DNA of 64,000 nt from Chroococcidiopsis thermalis PCC 7203 (GCF_000317125.1 NC_019695.1:1910336-1974335), one strand, 5' to 3'. Shown: positions 1 to 10,733, counted from the first letter of the stretch. Numbers and translations: made by a program. The notes: generated by a model from the sequence alone, not told the origin.

Positions 1-1162
1 CACCTAAAACTACAATCATAATTGGTTCAATAATACTAGTGAGGGCTTTAACAGCTTGCTCGACTTCATCTTCATAGAAATCAGCAACCTTCATTAACAT
101 ACTATCCAGTTCACCCGTTTCCTCGCCAATACTAATCATCTGAATTGCCATCACGGGAAAAACTCGTTCTTTTTGTAATGCTAAACTAATCATTCCTCCT
201 TGCTGAATCTCTTTACGCGCTGCATCTACAGCATTAGCAATTATCTGATTGCCAGCCGTATCGCGAACGATTTCCAGAGCAGTTAAAATTGGTACTCCTG
301 AACGAGTCAAAGCACCAAAAGTACGACTGAAAAGGGCTACAGACGATTTTTGAATTAAGTCACCAAACAATGGAACTTTCAGAGAAATTCGGTCAATGGT
401 CTCCCGACCCAGCCGAGTTTTGTAATACTGTCGATAAACAAAACTACCACCAATAAAAACTACTACAGGAATTATCGCACTTGGACTTCTAAGAACTGCG
501 CTGATCCACAACATAAATTTGGTCAGTTCTGGTAATTCTACTCCTAATTGCTTAAAAATATCAGCAAAAATAGGTATGAGAAATATAGTCATACCAAGAA
601 AAATTAGTACGGCTATAATTCCAACTGCAATAGGATAGGTTAAAGCAGATTTAATTTGGTTTTGTAGTCGAGCGCGATCTTCCAACAACTTAGATAATCG
701 GTTCATGACTTCATCAAGAACACCACCGACCTCTCCAGCTTGTACCATACTGACATACATGTAATCGAAACAACCTGGGTGTTTCCGCATTGCTTCAGAC
801 AAATTCATTCCCTGCTGTACATCAGAACTAATGTCAATTAAAGCTCCTTTCAGTTTTGGGTTAGTACACTGTTCCGCCATTACACCCAGGCTTCTTACAA
901 TGGCTACACCTGCGTTAATTAGAGCAGCAAACTGACGAGAAAAAACAGCTTTATCTTTAACAGATACCTTTGCAAGAGCTGCTTGGAGCGGTGCTAAGCT
1001 GAGATTACCACTCAACTTAAATTCTTCTGCTTGTTTTAGTTCTTGAATAAAAAGACCTTTCGATCTCAAACTAGAACGTGCTGCTGCTATTGTGTCAGCA
1101 ACAACTTTTTCTTTTTTAGCGTTTCCTTTCGCATCACGAACGCGAGCAACAAATGTAGGCAT
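1..1162 (-). CDS. pilC: Type IV pilus inner-membrane platform protein PilC (partial at left edge)
   Basis: PilC/GspF-family platform protein of the type IV pilus, which sits in the plasma membrane and couples the PilB and PilT motors to pilin assembly. The frame is open from an ATG at 1162 to the window edge (387 codons). The family is usually about 400 residues, so only the extreme C-terminus is missing. Two GspF domains are visible, around FSRQFAALINAGV (residue 74) and FSRTFGALTRSGV (about 275), with hydrophobic segments after each. It begins 85 bp after pilT and is last in a pilB-pilT-pilC operon. The identification is secure; no anomaly was seen. Confidence 0.95.
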   Translation of the reverse strand, partial: MPTFVARVRDAKGNAKKEKVVADTIAAARSSLRSKGLFIQELKQAEEFKLSGNLSLAPLQAALAKVSVKDKAVFSRQFAALINAGVAIVRSLGVMAEQCTNPKLKGALIDISSDVQQGMNLSEAMRKHPGCFDYMYVSMVQAGEVGGVLDEVMNRLSKLLEDRARLQNQIKSALTYPIAVGIIAVLIFLGMTIFLIPIFADIFKQLGVELPELTKFMLWISAVLRSPSAIIPVVVFIGGSFVYRQYYKTRLGRETIDRISLKVPLFGDLIQKSSVALFSRTFGALTRSGVPILTALEIVRDTAGNQIIANAVDAARKEIQQGGMISLALQKERVFPVMAIQMISIGEETGELDSMLMKVADFYEDEVEQAVKALTSIIEPIMIVVLG

Positions 1163-1247
1163 GTCTTGGATCTTTTAGGAGATAGAGAATATGGAAGTTG
1201 TAGAGATACAAACTATATATCTCTACAGATGATTTTCTAAGAATTAG

Positions 1248-2372
1248 TTAATGCATAGAAGTACCTGCTCTCATACCAGCTTTTGCACCGACTCCTGGAG
1301 TATTACCAATCAAGCGCTGTAATTCATCTGGCTTAGATGTTTTAGACATTGCTGCTTCAAACGAAATTAGACCAGTTTTATACTGATCTGCTAAAACTTT
1401 TTCCAATGTTTGCATACTCAAATTTCCTCCAGTTTGAATTGCCGAGTAAATTTGAGCTGTTTTTCCTTCACGAATTAAGTTAGAGATAGCAGGGGTAACA
1501 ATCATAATTTCCTGAGCCATAACCCGACCGTATTCGCCTGGTTTAGGGTTCTTTTTAGATACGAGAGTTTGACTGAATACTGCCACAAGTGAGTTAGATA
1601 ACTGGACGCGAATTTGTTGCTGTTGTTCTGGAGGAAATACATCTACCATCCGGTCAACAGTTTGAGCCGCAGAACTCGTGTGTAGTGTACCAAATACTAA
1701 GTGTCCTGTTTCCGCTGCCGAAATCGCTAACTGAATTGTTTCTAGGTCACGCATTTCGCCTACCAGAATTACATCTGGATCTTCCCGTAAAGCTGCTCTA
1801 AGAGCATTAGCAAAACTCTTTGTATCTTCTCCAACTTGACGCTGATGGATCACACTCTTGATTGGTTCGTAGACAAACTCAATCGGATCTTCAACTGTGA
1901 TAATGTGTTCCGCCCGCGTTGTATTAATATTATTAATCATGGACGCTAGGGTAGTAGACTTACCCGATCCAGTTGGTCCCGTTACCAAGACTAATCCTCG
2001 TGGTTTTTCCGAGATTTCCCGCACAATACTGGGTAAATTTAAGGTTTCCATGCTGGGAATTTTGGAGGCTAGCGCTCGCAAGCAGGTGGCATACGTACCT
2101 CGGTCTTTATAGACGTTGACGCGGAAGCGAGCTAGTCCCTTAATCCCGTAAGAACAGTCAAGTTCCCAGTTTTGTTCTAGAGTTTTGCGCTGGGTATTAT
2201 TTAACATACTAAAAATTAGTCTTTGACACTGTTCTGCTGTTAGTGGTTCGTGTTCCGTTGGAGTCAACTTTCCACTGATACGGATATATGGCGGTAAACC
2301 TGCTGAAATGTGTAAGTCCGAACCACCCGAGTTAATAACTTCTTCCATTAAGTCTTCAATCATTAATTCCAT
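1248..2372 (-). CDS. pilT: Type IV pilus retraction ATPase PilT
   Basis: Cytoplasmic hexameric ATPase that powers pilus retraction, and so twitching motility and DNA uptake. At 374 residues it has normal length. It shows an N-terminal PAS-like domain, Walker A GPTGSGKST at 132-140, the Asp/His-box region, Walker B (DPDVILVGEMRD) and the C-terminal PilT signature AISNLIRE, which sets it apart from PilB. An AAGGAG ribosome site precedes the ATG at 2372. It is the middle gene of pilB-pilT-pilC. The spacer upstream (2373-2503) is filled with short tandem repeats. Confidence 0.97.
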   Translation of the reverse strand: MELMIEDLMEEVINSGGSDLHISAGLPPYIRISGKLTPTEHEPLTAEQCQRLIFSMLNNTQRKTLEQNWELDCSYGIKGLARFRVNVYKDRGTYATCLRALASKIPSMETLNLPSIVREISEKPRGLVLVTGPTGSGKSTTLASMINNINTTRAEHIITVEDPIEFVYEPIKSVIHQRQVGEDTKSFANALRAALREDPDVILVGEMRDLETIQLAISAAETGHLVFGTLHTSSAAQTVDRMVDVFPPEQQQQIRVQLSNSLVAVFSQTLVSKKNPKPGEYGRVMAQEIMIVTPAISNLIREGKTAQIYSAIQTGGNLSMQTLEKVLADQYKTGLISFEAAMSKTSKPDELQRLIGNTPGVGAKAGMRAGTSMH

Positions 2373-2392
2373 AGTTAATCTCCTTGAAAGTT

Positions 2393-2490
2393 ATGTTGGT
2401 AATTGGTAGTTGGTAATTGGTAATTGGCAATTGGTAATTGGTGGTTGTTCGTTTTGACTTTTAACTTTTAACTTTTAACTTTTGACTTGC
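2393..2490. repeat. Short tandem repeats between pilB and pilT
   Basis: Two short tandem repeat tracts lie side by side: several copies of GGTAATT plus variants, then copies of CTTTTAA/CTTTTGA. The same motifs recur near 28620, 42420-42500, 54660 and 62050. This fits the short tandemly repeated repetitive (STRR) sequences known from multicellular cyanobacteria. No gene is visible here. Confidence 0.7.
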
Positions 2491-2503
2491 CATTACCGAT
2501 TGT

Positions 2504-4513
2504 CTAGTCACTAAATCGTGGAGTCATACAATAAGGACACTCAAACCACTCTGGTTGTAGCTCTGCATGACAAGTTTTACACTCTAATGAACTTTTACGT
2601 TTTGCTTTCAGTTCCGCTTCCAAACCAGAATCAGTGAAAGTGACGCGCTCTACTTCTTCCAAAGTCGTGTTACCTTGCATCACTAGCTCCAGACTATAAG
2701 CTAACAACGTTTTCATGCCCTCTTCTACGGCTGCTTCTTTAATCCGTTCGCTCGGCGCTCCTTCAGTAATTAAATTTTGTAGTCGTTCTGTAACGCGCAT
2801 AACTTCATATACGCCACAACGCCCTTTATATCCAACGCCAGCGCATTTAGAGCAAAGTTGATTTTTAGCCTTAGCGGCTTGAATTTCTTCTAACTCCAAA
2901 GATTTAGCTTTGTAAAGCGTGAGTTCGACATCTTTAGAACTCGCCAGTCCAAACCGAGCTAACTCATCGGCACTGGGAGTATAAGGAATGCGACAATCAG
3001 AACAGACGCGCCGCATCAAACGTTGAGCCACAACCCCTAGCAGCGCACCGGACACCATGAATGGTTCTACACCCATTTCGTCTAAACGAGAAATTGCCCC
3101 AGCAGCATCATTAGTGTGCAGAGTTGTCAATACTAAGTGTCCCGTCAGTGCTGCCTCAATAGCAGTTTTTGCCGTTTCCTTATCCCGTGTCTCACCAACT
3201 AGAATTACGTCTGGGTCTTGTCGTAGAAAAGCCCGCAAAATTGACGCAAAATCCATTCCTTTTTCTCGAATCACCTGGACTTGCGTAATTCCTGGTAGAG
3301 AATACTCAATGGGGTCTTCAGCGGTGCTGATATTTACCCCTGGATCGTTGCGTTCTGCCAAAATTGAGTATAAAGTGGTTGATTTACCGCTTCCCGTCGG
3401 ACCCGTAACCAACAGCAGTCCGAACGGACGACTTGCCAAGTCCCTCACAATTTGCAGGCTCTCTACATCGCTAATTAATTTGTCTAACCCAAGTTGGGTA
3501 GATGAGTTATCCAAAATCCGCAAAACAACTTTTTCCCCGTAACGACTGGGTAAGGTGTTGACGCGAAAATCAACTTTTCGTCCTTCAAATACGCGGCGAA
3601 TACGACCATCTTGGGGTGCGCGTCGTTCGGCAATATCTAATTCAGCAATAATTTTAAATCGAGCTGTCACAGCAGGAACAATTTGTTTGGGTAGGGGGTC
3701 AAAAGCCTGCCGCAATACTCCATCTCTACGAAATCGGACGCGCAAGTACTCTTCTTGGGGTTCAATGTGAATATCTGAAACTTTTTCTTGTAACGCTTTG
3801 ATCAGAATTTTATTCACTAGGGCAATTACAGGAGCAGCATCCGCATCTTTGAGAGATGCACCTAAATCTGCGTCACCCTCCTCTGGTGCATCTTGTAAAT
3901 CAAGTCCATCTAACTCTACAGTGAAATCGACGGCATTAGCGTTATTTCTTTGATTGTCTGCCTGTTGTTTTTGTTTTTCTACATTTTCATCTAAATATTT
4001 AGAAAGAAGTTCTTGGAAGTCTTCTAGTGTAATGACCGTCCTTTGCAATCCAATATCGCGGGGGCGAAGAATACGGTTTAAATTATCTTGGGCATCCAAA
4101 TTATCTGGATCGACCATCGCGATCAAAATGGACGGAGGCTCATCACTTTTTGATATAGGTAGCAGCCGATAGCGACGACAAATATCAATCGGGATCAAAG
4201 AATCGATCAACTCGCCGACTTGACTTGTGCCAATCTGATTGATTTCTGGATCGAGAAACTCTACACCGTAGAGAATTTTTAGCTCGAATAGCTGTTGTTT
4301 TTTATATTGTCTAATTAAGTCTGGTGGCAGTTGTCGTCCAGTTATAGCTTCTAAAATCTCCGGTAGCGATCGCCCAGTCGAGCGACTTTCGCTTAAAGCC
4401 TGCTTCATCTGCTCTTTACTGACATACCCAGTCTCAACTACTTTGTTGCCAAAAGGAGACAAGTCATTTTTGACAATTAAGGCACGCCGCTGCATTGAAG
4501 AGGAGTAAGACAT
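2504..4513 (-). CDS. pilB: Type IV pilus extension ATPase PilB (GspE family)
   Basis: Hexameric ATPase that drives pilus extension from the cytoplasmic face of the membrane. It has 669 residues. An N-terminal MshEN-type domain (about 55-165) is followed by an acidic linker and the motor domain with Walker A GPTGSGKST at 371-379 and Walker B DPDVILVGETRD. A tetracysteine motif (CSDC near 515, then CSKC) is typical of PilB/GspE. A second CxxC pair follows at the extreme C-terminus (CKTC and CPYC), giving an added zinc-ribbon-like tail. First gene of the pil operon. An in-frame ATG six codons in is possible, but the first ATG is kept. Confidence 0.96.
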   Translation of the reverse strand: MSYSSSMQRRALIVKNDLSPFGNKVVETGYVSKEQMKQALSESRSTGRSLPEILEAITGRQLPPDLIRQYKKQQLFELKILYGVEFLDPEINQIGTSQVGELIDSLIPIDICRRYRLLPISKSDEPPSILIAMVDPDNLDAQDNLNRILRPRDIGLQRTVITLEDFQELLSKYLDENVEKQKQQADNQRNNANAVDFTVELDGLDLQDAPEEGDADLGASLKDADAAPVIALVNKILIKALQEKVSDIHIEPQEEYLRVRFRRDGVLRQAFDPLPKQIVPAVTARFKIIAELDIAERRAPQDGRIRRVFEGRKVDFRVNTLPSRYGEKVVLRILDNSSTQLGLDKLISDVESLQIVRDLASRPFGLLLVTGPTGSGKSTTLYSILAERNDPGVNISTAEDPIEYSLPGITQVQVIREKGMDFASILRAFLRQDPDVILVGETRDKETAKTAIEAALTGHLVLTTLHTNDAAGAISRLDEMGVEPFMVSGALLGVVAQRLMRRVCSDCRIPYTPSADELARFGLASSKDVELTLYKAKSLELEEIQAAKAKNQLCSKCAGVGYKGRCGVYEVMRVTERLQNLITEGAPSERIKEAAVEEGMKTLLAYSLELVMQGNTTLEEVERVTFTDSGLEAELKAKRKSSLECKTCHAELQPEWFECPYCMTPRFSD

Positions 4514-4807
4514 AATCGCTACTAAGATTTTGCATAATCAAGTATTCCCAAATAGAGTGTTCCCAAATCTCAAGAGAAATATTACAGAGGCGAGAAGCAG
4601 AAGAAGTCGGAGTTCAGAAGCATTTAACCACTAGCCACTAGCCACTAGTCACTGATGACTGTATTCCCCGTGCAACTGCGCCTGCAATTATTGCATCCTA
4701 GAAGAGGTAAGTTTGCGCACAAGCTGAAGGTTAGTGGCTGGAGTAAACCTCATATCTCTAGCCTCTTCCACAGCTACACAGTTGTTAGGATTTAGGATTG
4801 GGACATA

Positions 4808-5572
4808 ATGATTGACGAAGAAAAGCAAACGGAATACGCAACTAACCAAGAACCACAACAGCAAACACAGCAAACAACGAACGAGGTCACAACCAAAACA
4901 ATGGACTCAAATGCATTCGGAGAATTTGAAACACAGGCAAACGCTCCAGAGGGAGATGCTAACGTTGCATCGAACGAGAATCCAGTCGAAGTAGAAAAGC
5001 CTGATACCTCCTCCACCGCGCCTGAAGCCGATAATCGAGCTGCTTTGTTAGAAAAGGAGCGGGAGATCGAGTCACTCAAAGCTAGCTTGGAGGAGCGTAC
5101 CAGTCAATACATGCGCATGGGCGCGGATTTTGAAAATTTTCGCAAACGCACGCTCAAAGACAAAGAAGACTTAGAGCAAAAGATTAAACAGAATACTCTA
5201 CAAGAAATTCTACCTGTGGTAGATAATTTCGAGCGGGCAAGAGCGCAGCTCAAACCGCAAACCGATGCTGAAATGAATCTTCACAAAAGTTATCAGGGAG
5301 TATACAAGCAACTGGTAGATTGCCTCAAGCGGCTAGGTGTTTCGGCAATGCGACCTGAAGGCAAGGAGTTTGACCCGAACCTACATGAAGCGGTCATGAG
5401 AGAACCAACAAGCGAGTACCCTGAAGGCACGGTGATTGAAGAATTGGTCAGGGGTTACTACTTAGGCGATCGCGTGTTGCGTCATGCTTTGGTAAAAGTA
5501 GCTACTGCCCCAGAAGAAACACCGTCAGAAACGGTAGTAGCAGAAACTCCACCCGAAGTTACAGAAAGTTGA
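4808..5572 (+). CDS. grpE: Nucleotide exchange factor GrpE
   Basis: Dimeric exchange factor that releases ADP from DnaK. The first 75 residues are a low-complexity acidic, Gln/Thr-rich extension. A long coiled coil follows (about 78-115), then the GrpE core with [21 protein letters not shown] and a four-helix/beta region ending near LRHALVKVA. The total of 254 residues is long for the family because of both disordered tails. It stands 127 bp before dnaK on the same strand. No CIRCE operator was found upstream, so HrcA control is not indicated here. Confidence 0.95.
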   Translation: MIDEEKQTEYATNQEPQQQTQQTTNEVTTKTMDSNAFGEFETQANAPEGDANVASNENPVEVEKPDTSSTAPEADNRAALLEKEREIESLKASLEERTSQYMRMGADFENFRKRTLKDKEDLEQKIKQNTLQEILPVVDNFERARAQLKPQTDAEMNLHKSYQGVYKQLVDCLKRLGVSAMRPEGKEFDPNLHEAVMREPTSEYPEGTVIEELVRGYYLGDRVLRHALVKVATAPEETPSETVVAETPPEVTES

Positions 5573-5699
5573 GTGAAAAAATATCTTAGGAGTGAATGCA
5601 TTGAGACAAATTCTGGGAAATATATCGTAGAGCCAATTTACTGCGTCGATCGCGATCTGGGACGACGCTACATCAATAAAAGCCACCTTACTGCTGAAT

Positions 5700-7613
5700 A
5701 TGGGAAAAGTTATTGGGATTGACTTAGGGACAACGAACAGTTGTGTTGCCATTTTAGAGGGCGGTCAACCACTGGTGATCCCCAATTCAGAAGGTGGACG
5801 AACAACTCCCAGCGTGGTTGGCTTTGGTAAAGCCAGCGATCGCTTGATCGGTCAGTTGGCAAAGCGTCAAGCCGTCACGAATGCCGAAAACACTGTTTAC
5901 AGTATCAAGCGGTTTATCGGACGGCGTTGGAACGAAACTCAAGCAGAACGCCAGCGCGTCCCCTACAAATCCGTTAGAGGACGCGACGACACTGTAGATG
6001 TCCAAATTCGCGATCGCACCTACACTCCTCAAGAAATTTCTGCCATGATCCTGCAAAAACTCAAGCAGGACGCAGAAAATTTTTTGGGAGAAAGCGTAGA
6101 CCAAGCAGTAATTACCGTACCAGCCTACTTTACCGATGCCCAGCGGCAGGCAACCAAAGATGCAGGCACGATCGCGGGACTGGAAGTTTTACGTATTATC
6201 AACGAACCGACAGCCGCCGCTTTAGCTTACGGCTTGGATAAGCAAGATCGAGACCAAACAATTCTCGTCTTCGACTTAGGCGGCGGTACGTTTGACGTTT
6301 CTATCCTGCAACTAGGAGACGGGGTTTTTGAAGTTAAAGCCACCTCTGGCAACAATCAACTTGGCGGTGACGATTTCGATAACTGTATCGTGCGCTGGAT
6401 GATTTCTTGCTTTCAAGACAGTGAAGGTGTAGACTTAACTGCCGACCGCATGGCACTCCAGAGGCTACGAGAAGCAGCAGAAAAAGCCAAAATCGAACTG
6501 TCTACCCTTGGCAGCACGACAATTAATTTACCTTTCATCACGGCTGATGCTACGGGACCAAAACACTTAGAACAAGAGCTCAGCCGCGCCAAGTTTGAAG
6601 AGTTGGTCTTAGCTCTGATCCAAGCCACGATCGAACCGATGGTGCAAGCCCTCAAAGACTGCGGTTTACGCCCCCCAGATATCGATAAAATTGTTCTTGT
6701 GGGTGGTTCCACCCGCATTCCAGCCGTGCAAAATGCCGTGCAAAACTTTTTTGGTGGCAGAACAGCCGAGCGATCGGTCAATCCCGATGAGGCTGTTGCA
6801 CTAGGCGCGGCAATCCAGGGTGGAGTGTTGGGGGGCGAAGTCGAAGATGTCTTGCTACTGGACGTAACTCCGCTCTCTCTGGGAATTGAGACTTTAGGGG
6901 AAGTCTTTACAAAAATTATCGAACGCAATACCACAATTCCCACCAGTAAAGCGCAAATTTTCTCGACTGCTACCGACGGACAAACCTCTGTGGAAATCAA
7001 AGTTCTTCAGGGAGAAAGAGCGATGGCGCGAGACAACAAAACTTTGGGAAGTTTTGTACTCACAGGAATTCCTCCTGCTCCTAGAGGCACGCCCCAAATT
7101 GAAGTTGCCTTTGAGATCGATGTCAACGGCATCTTAAAAGTGGCAGCATCAGATAAAGGCACTGGCAGAGAACAATCCTTGCGGATCACAAACACGGGTG
7201 GGTTGAGTGCAAGTGAAGTAGAACGGATGCGGCAAGAAGCAGAAATGTTTGCCGAGCAAGATCGAAAACGCTTGGAACTGATCGAACTGAAAAACCAAGC
7301 AGAACACTTGTTACAAAGTTATTTTGTCACCTTGAGAGATAATAAAGACCTAATTACTGAAGAGTTTAAAGCTCAGGCAGATGAAAAAGTCGCCGTACTC
7401 AAAGCAGCCTTTGCCGATCCTGCTTCCACTATTGAAGCAATCGAACAAAGACTGCAAGACTTCCAGCAAAACTTATTTGCTCTAGGAGCCAGCGTTTACG
7501 AACAAGCCAATCGCAGTAGCTCTTTTACTTCATCAGGTATGGACGACACCTTCACTTCTTCCTTTGGAGACGATAGTACTTATGCAGTAGACTACGAAGC
7601 AATTGAGGAGTAG
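5700..7613 (+). CDS. dnaK: Molecular chaperone DnaK (Hsp70)
   Basis: Hsp70 chaperone, 637 residues, full length. It begins with the phosphate-binding signature [18 protein letters not shown]. It also has the second signature [13 protein letters not shown], the third [13 protein letters not shown], the [11 protein letters not shown] start of the substrate-binding domain, and a lid domain. It ends EAIEE rather than the common EEVD-like acidic tail. Its place between grpE and dnaJ suggests the main DnaK2-type housekeeping chaperone of cyanobacteria; cyanobacteria carry several dnaK genes, so the exact paralogue number is inference. Confidence 0.97.
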   Translation: MGKVIGIDLGTTNSCVAILEGGQPLVIPNSEGGRTTPSVVGFGKASDRLIGQLAKRQAVTNAENTVYSIKRFIGRRWNETQAERQRVPYKSVRGRDDTVDVQIRDRTYTPQEISAMILQKLKQDAENFLGESVDQAVITVPAYFTDAQRQATKDAGTIAGLEVLRIINEPTAAALAYGLDKQDRDQTILVFDLGGGTFDVSILQLGDGVFEVKATSGNNQLGGDDFDNCIVRWMISCFQDSEGVDLTADRMALQRLREAAEKAKIELSTLGSTTINLPFITADATGPKHLEQELSRAKFEELVLALIQATIEPMVQALKDCGLRPPDIDKIVLVGGSTRIPAVQNAVQNFFGGRTAERSVNPDEAVALGAAIQGGVLGGEVEDVLLLDVTPLSLGIETLGEVFTKIIERNTTIPTSKAQIFSTATDGQTSVEIKVLQGERAMARDNKTLGSFVLTGIPPAPRGTPQIEVAFEIDVNGILKVAASDKGTGREQSLRITNTGGLSASEVERMRQEAEMFAEQDRKRLELIELKNQAEHLLQSYFVTLRDNKDLITEEFKAQADEKVAVLKAAFADPASTIEAIEQRLQDFQQNLFALGASVYEQANRSSSFTSSGMDDTFTSSFGDDSTYAVDYEAIEE

Positions 7614-7627
7614 TCATTTGTTATTTT

Positions 7628-7702
7628 TGAGTGGCTAGTGGCTAGTGGCTAGTAGCTAGACTCTTTTCTAGTCACCAGCCACTAGCTACTGATAACTGAA
7701 AA
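7628..7702. repeat. GTGGCTA tandem repeat with inverted partner
   Basis: Copies of GTGGCTA are followed by the inverted motif (TAGCCAC), so the transcript after dnaK could fold into a hairpin. The same heptamer array occurs near 4626-4650 and 63855-63910. The rest of the 230-bp dnaK-dnaJ spacer has no reading frame. Confidence 0.6.
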
Positions 7703-7843
7703 GGATCGGTTTTGCCACCTTGTTGAAAGTACGGTGATTTGTCTACAGTGATTATGGAACTTTAGTAACTAACGCTGAAACGCGATCGCCGCAGGACAGC
7801 AACAGATTCATCCCTCTTCTAACCACTAAACCAGCAGCGCTCT

Positions 7844-8977
7844 ATGGCTCGTGACTATTACGAAATTCTGGGTGTTTCCCGCAGTGCGGATAAAGAAGAA
7901 ATCAAACACGCCTATCGTCGCCTCGCTCGGAAATATCACCCCGATGTGAATAAGGAAACTGGAGCTGAGGAGCGGTTCAAAGAAATCAACCGAGCTTACG
8001 AAGTGTTATCGGAACCGGAAATGCGGGCGCGTTACGATCGCTTTGGCGAAGCTGGTGTCGCAGCTGGTGCTGGGGCAGCAGGTTTTCAAGACTTTGGCGA
8101 TATTGGCGGTTTTGCTGACATATTTGAAAGCTTCTTTAGCGGTTTTGGTGGTGCGGGCGCTCAAGGTGGGACGCGGCGGCGGAGCGGACCAGTCCGTGGT
8201 GACGACCTACGGTTAGATTTGAAGTTAGATTTTAGAGAAGCGGTCTTTGGCGGGGAGAAAGAAATTCGCATTTCTCACCTAGAAACTTGTGAAGTTTGTA
8301 GCGGTTCTGGTGCAAAGCCTGGAACTCGACCGCGTACTTGTACGACTTGTAGTGGCTCGGGTCAGGTAAGGCGCGTTACCCGCACTCCCTTTGGGAGTTT
8401 TACGCAGGTGTCTACTTGTCCCACGTGTAACGGTACGGGGCAGATGATTGAAGACAAGTGCGAAGCTTGCGACGGGAAAGGTGCGAGGCAGGTAACGAAG
8501 AAGTTAAAAATCACCATTCCCGCCGGAGTTGACAACGGTACGCGCTTGCGCATTTCTGGAGAAGGTGATGCAGGCGATCGCAATGGTCCGCCAGGAGATT
8601 TATACGTTTACATTTTTGTCAACGAAGACGCAGAATTTCGCCGCGACGGGATTAACGTTCTATCAGAAATTAAACTCAGTTACTTGCAAGCAATTCTAGG
8701 CAGCCGCATAGAAGTTAATACGGTAGATGGTCCGACTGAATTGATCGTGCCTGCTGGTACTCAACCAAACACCGTGATGACTTTAGAAAATCACGGCGTG
8801 CCGCGCTTGGGTAATCCCGTCAGTCGAGGCGATCACCTCATCACAATCTCAATCGATATTCCCACCCGCATTACTCCCGAAGAACGAGAATTGCTGGAAA
8901 AGCTAGCTAAAATTCGGGGCGATCGCACTGGAAAAGGTGGTATAGAAGGATTTTTGGGAAATCTGTTCCACAAATGA
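7844..8977 (+). CDS. dnaJ: Co-chaperone DnaJ (Hsp40, type I)
   Basis: Type I J-protein that stimulates the DnaK ATPase and delivers unfolded substrates. It has 377 residues. The J domain spans 1-70 with HPD at 32-34, a Gly/Phe-rich linker lies at about 75-120, and four CxxCxGxG zinc motifs ([32 protein letters not shown]) lie at about 150-220. The C-terminal substrate-binding domains follow. Its stop overlaps the next gene's start (ATGA), so the TusA-like gene is probably translationally coupled. Confidence 0.97.
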   Translation: MARDYYEILGVSRSADKEEIKHAYRRLARKYHPDVNKETGAEERFKEINRAYEVLSEPEMRARYDRFGEAGVAAGAGAAGFQDFGDIGGFADIFESFFSGFGGAGAQGGTRRRSGPVRGDDLRLDLKLDFREAVFGGEKEIRISHLETCEVCSGSGAKPGTRPRTCTTCSGSGQVRRVTRTPFGSFTQVSTCPTCNGTGQMIEDKCEACDGKGARQVTKKLKITIPAGVDNGTRLRISGEGDAGDRNGPPGDLYVYIFVNEDAEFRRDGINVLSEIKLSYLQAILGSRIEVNTVDGPTELIVPAGTQPNTVMTLENHGVPRLGNPVSRGDHLITISIDIPTRITPEERELLEKLAKIRGDRTGKGGIEGFLGNLFHK

Positions 8978-9225
8978 ATCAATCATTTTTGTCATCTGCC
9001 GATGCTCAACTCGATCTACGCGGGACTCCCTGCCCGATTAACTTCGTTCGCACTAAGTTACGATTAGAAAAAATGACTCCAGGCAGCTTGCTGGAAGTCT
9101 GGCTAGATCCAGGCGAACCAATCGAGCAAGTGCCGGATAGTTTAACGATGGCAGGATATCAAATCGAGCAAATTGAAAAACGCGATGGGTTTTTCGCGCT
9201 TCAGGTGAGGCATCCTGTGAAATGA
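8974..9225 (+). CDS. TusA/SirA-like sulfur-carrier family protein
   Basis: Small 83-residue protein of the TusA/SirA (YeeD, YedF) fold. The family motif [16 protein letters not shown] places the conserved sulfur-binding Cys after the first beta strand; the second Pro of the canonical CPxP is Asn. TusA proteins carry persulfide sulfur for tRNA thiolation or molybdenum cofactor synthesis, but the specific partner here is unknown. It overlaps dnaJ by four bases, and dnaJ-tusA coupling suggests co-expression. The fold is clear; the precise role is not. Confidence 0.88.
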   Translation: MNQSFLSSADAQLDLRGTPCPINFVRTKLRLEKMTPGSLLEVWLDPGEPIEQVPDSLTMAGYQIEQIEKRDGFFALQVRHPVK

Positions 9226-9308
9226 ATTCGGAATTTGGAATTCGGAATTATTTTCAACGATCTTGGCTATTTGCTAATTTTCTAAGCTTGAGAGTTTGTT
9301 AGTCATGC

Positions 9309-10415
9309 ATGAATGATTTGCACAATTCTGAAATTCAACTCATAGAGGACACTTCACCTCTAGTGGGTACGGTAGTAGCAGTACAAGCAAACTACTACTG
9401 GGTAAGGTTAGATGCTCCAGGTTCAGAATTAACTACTCCCTCAGCTCCCTCAGCTCCCTCAGCTCTCTTGTGTACGCGGCGGGCGCGGTTGAAAAAGCTA
9501 GGACAGCAAGTCATGGTTGGCGATCGCGTTGTCATAGAAGAACCGGATTGGGCTGGTGGTCGAGGGGCAATTGGGGAAGTCTTACCCCGTCAAAGTCAGC
9601 TCGATCGTCCGGCGATCGCTAACGCGCAGCAAATTTTGCTGGTATTTGCCTTGGCAGAACCAGACCTCGACCCGTATCAATTGAGTAAGTTTTTAGTCAA
9701 AGCAGAGTCTACGGGGTTAGAAATTTGTCTGTGCTTGAATAAAAGCGATTTGCTCTCAGTCCAGCAGATCGATAATTGGCGCGATCGCCTAAATCGCTGG
9801 GGCTACCAACCTTTATTTATCAGTGTCCATCAAGGATTTGGAGTCGATCGAGTGAGCCAGCGCCTGCAAGAGAAAATAACCGTCATTGCTGGACCCTCTG
9901 GAGTGGGGAAATCGAGTTTAATCAACATGCTAATCCCAGAAGCAGGATTGCGAGTCGGAGAAGTATCGGGGAAACTGTTGCGGGGTCGCCACACGACGCG
10001 GCACGTCGAACTGTTTGAATTACCTACAGGGGGATTGCTAGCCGATACTCCTGGCTTTAATCAACCCGATCTTGACTGTACTCCAGAAGAGTTAGCAAGC
10101 TATTTTCCAGAAGCAAAACAACGCTTAGCCGTTGCTAGTTGTCAGTTTAGCGATTGCTTGCACCGCGACGAACCCAATTGTGTCGTGCGGGGCGACTGGG
10201 AACGTTACCAGCACTATTTGGACTTGTTGGAGGAGGCGATCGCCGATCGAGAACAGCTAGCTCGTCAAGCCAATCCTGAATCGAATTTAAAGCTGAAGAC
10301 CAAACGGGGTAAAAGTCAGTACGAACCCAAACTAGAAACGAAAAAATATCGCCGCCAGTCTCGCCGGACGCAACAGCAATCTCTCCAGGAGTTATATCGA
10401 GAAGCAGAGGAATAG
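9309..10415 (+). CDS. rsgA: Ribosome small-subunit-dependent GTPase RsgA
   Basis: Circularly permuted GTPase that helps late 30S subunit maturation. It has 368 residues. An N-terminal OB-fold is interrupted by a low-complexity SAPSAPSAP insert. The G-motifs come in permuted order: NKSD (G4), GPSGVGKSS (G1, P-loop) and DTPGF (G3). The C-terminal zinc finger shows C-x4-C-x-H-x5-C (CQFSDCLHRDEPNC). A basic C-terminal tail follows. The ATG at 9309 lies 83 bp after the TusA-like gene. Secure identification. Confidence 0.95.
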   Translation: MNDLHNSEIQLIEDTSPLVGTVVAVQANYYWVRLDAPGSELTTPSAPSAPSALLCTRRARLKKLGQQVMVGDRVVIEEPDWAGGRGAIGEVLPRQSQLDRPAIANAQQILLVFALAEPDLDPYQLSKFLVKAESTGLEICLCLNKSDLLSVQQIDNWRDRLNRWGYQPLFISVHQGFGVDRVSQRLQEKITVIAGPSGVGKSSLINMLIPEAGLRVGEVSGKLLRGRHTTRHVELFELPTGGLLADTPGFNQPDLDCTPEELASYFPEAKQRLAVASCQFSDCLHRDEPNCVVRGDWERYQHYLDLLEEAIADREQLARQANPESNLKLKTKRGKSQYEPKLETKKYRRQSRRTQQQSLQELYREAEE

Positions 10416-10460
10416 GGTCTAAAATTTAAAAAATATTAACTTAAAAAATTGGAGATTTTT

Positions 10461-10733
10461 ATGGCTCCTAAAGTCGAAATCTACACCTGGAGATCCTGCC
10501 CGTTTTGCATTCGTGCCAAACAACTTCTTGCAAAAAAAGGCGTTGATTTTATCGAGTACAGTATTGATGGTGATGAAGCCGCTCGCAAACAGATGGCACA
10601 CAGAGCAAACGGTCGCCGTTCTGTACCCCAAATCTTTATCGACGACCGCCACATTGGGGGATGCGATGACATTTACGATCTGGATTTCCAAGGCAAACTC
10701 GATCCGCTGCTAACCTCGGCTCAAGGAGCGTAA
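10461..10733 (+). CDS. grxC: Glutaredoxin 3 (GrxC)
   Basis: Class I dithiol glutaredoxin, 90 residues, which reduces disulfides and protein-glutathione adducts with GSH. The active site is CPFC in the sequence WRSCPFCIRAK, with the cis-Pro region RSVPQIFI and the GSH-binding GGCDD. A GGAG ribosome site lies six bases before the ATG at 10461; an upstream in-frame TTG at 10449 is inside that region and is rejected. The partner gene gshB begins four bases after its stop, so glutathione synthesis and use are in one unit. Confidence 0.95.
   Translation: MAPKVEIYTWRSCPFCIRAKQLLAKKGVDFIEYSIDGDEAARKQMAHRANGRRSVPQIFIDDRHIGGCDDIYDLDFQGKLDPLLTSAQGA

Noticed and set aside
4514-4807. CIRCE/HrcA operator before grpE
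   Set aside because: No TTAGCACTC-N9-GAGTGCTAA match was found in the spacer.
6413-7000. 195-codon minus-strand reading frame inside dnaK
   Set aside because: It is a shadow of the highly conserved dnaK frame with Ser/Arg-rich, family-less sequence. Similar shadows occur in pilB, recA, fabF and atpD.
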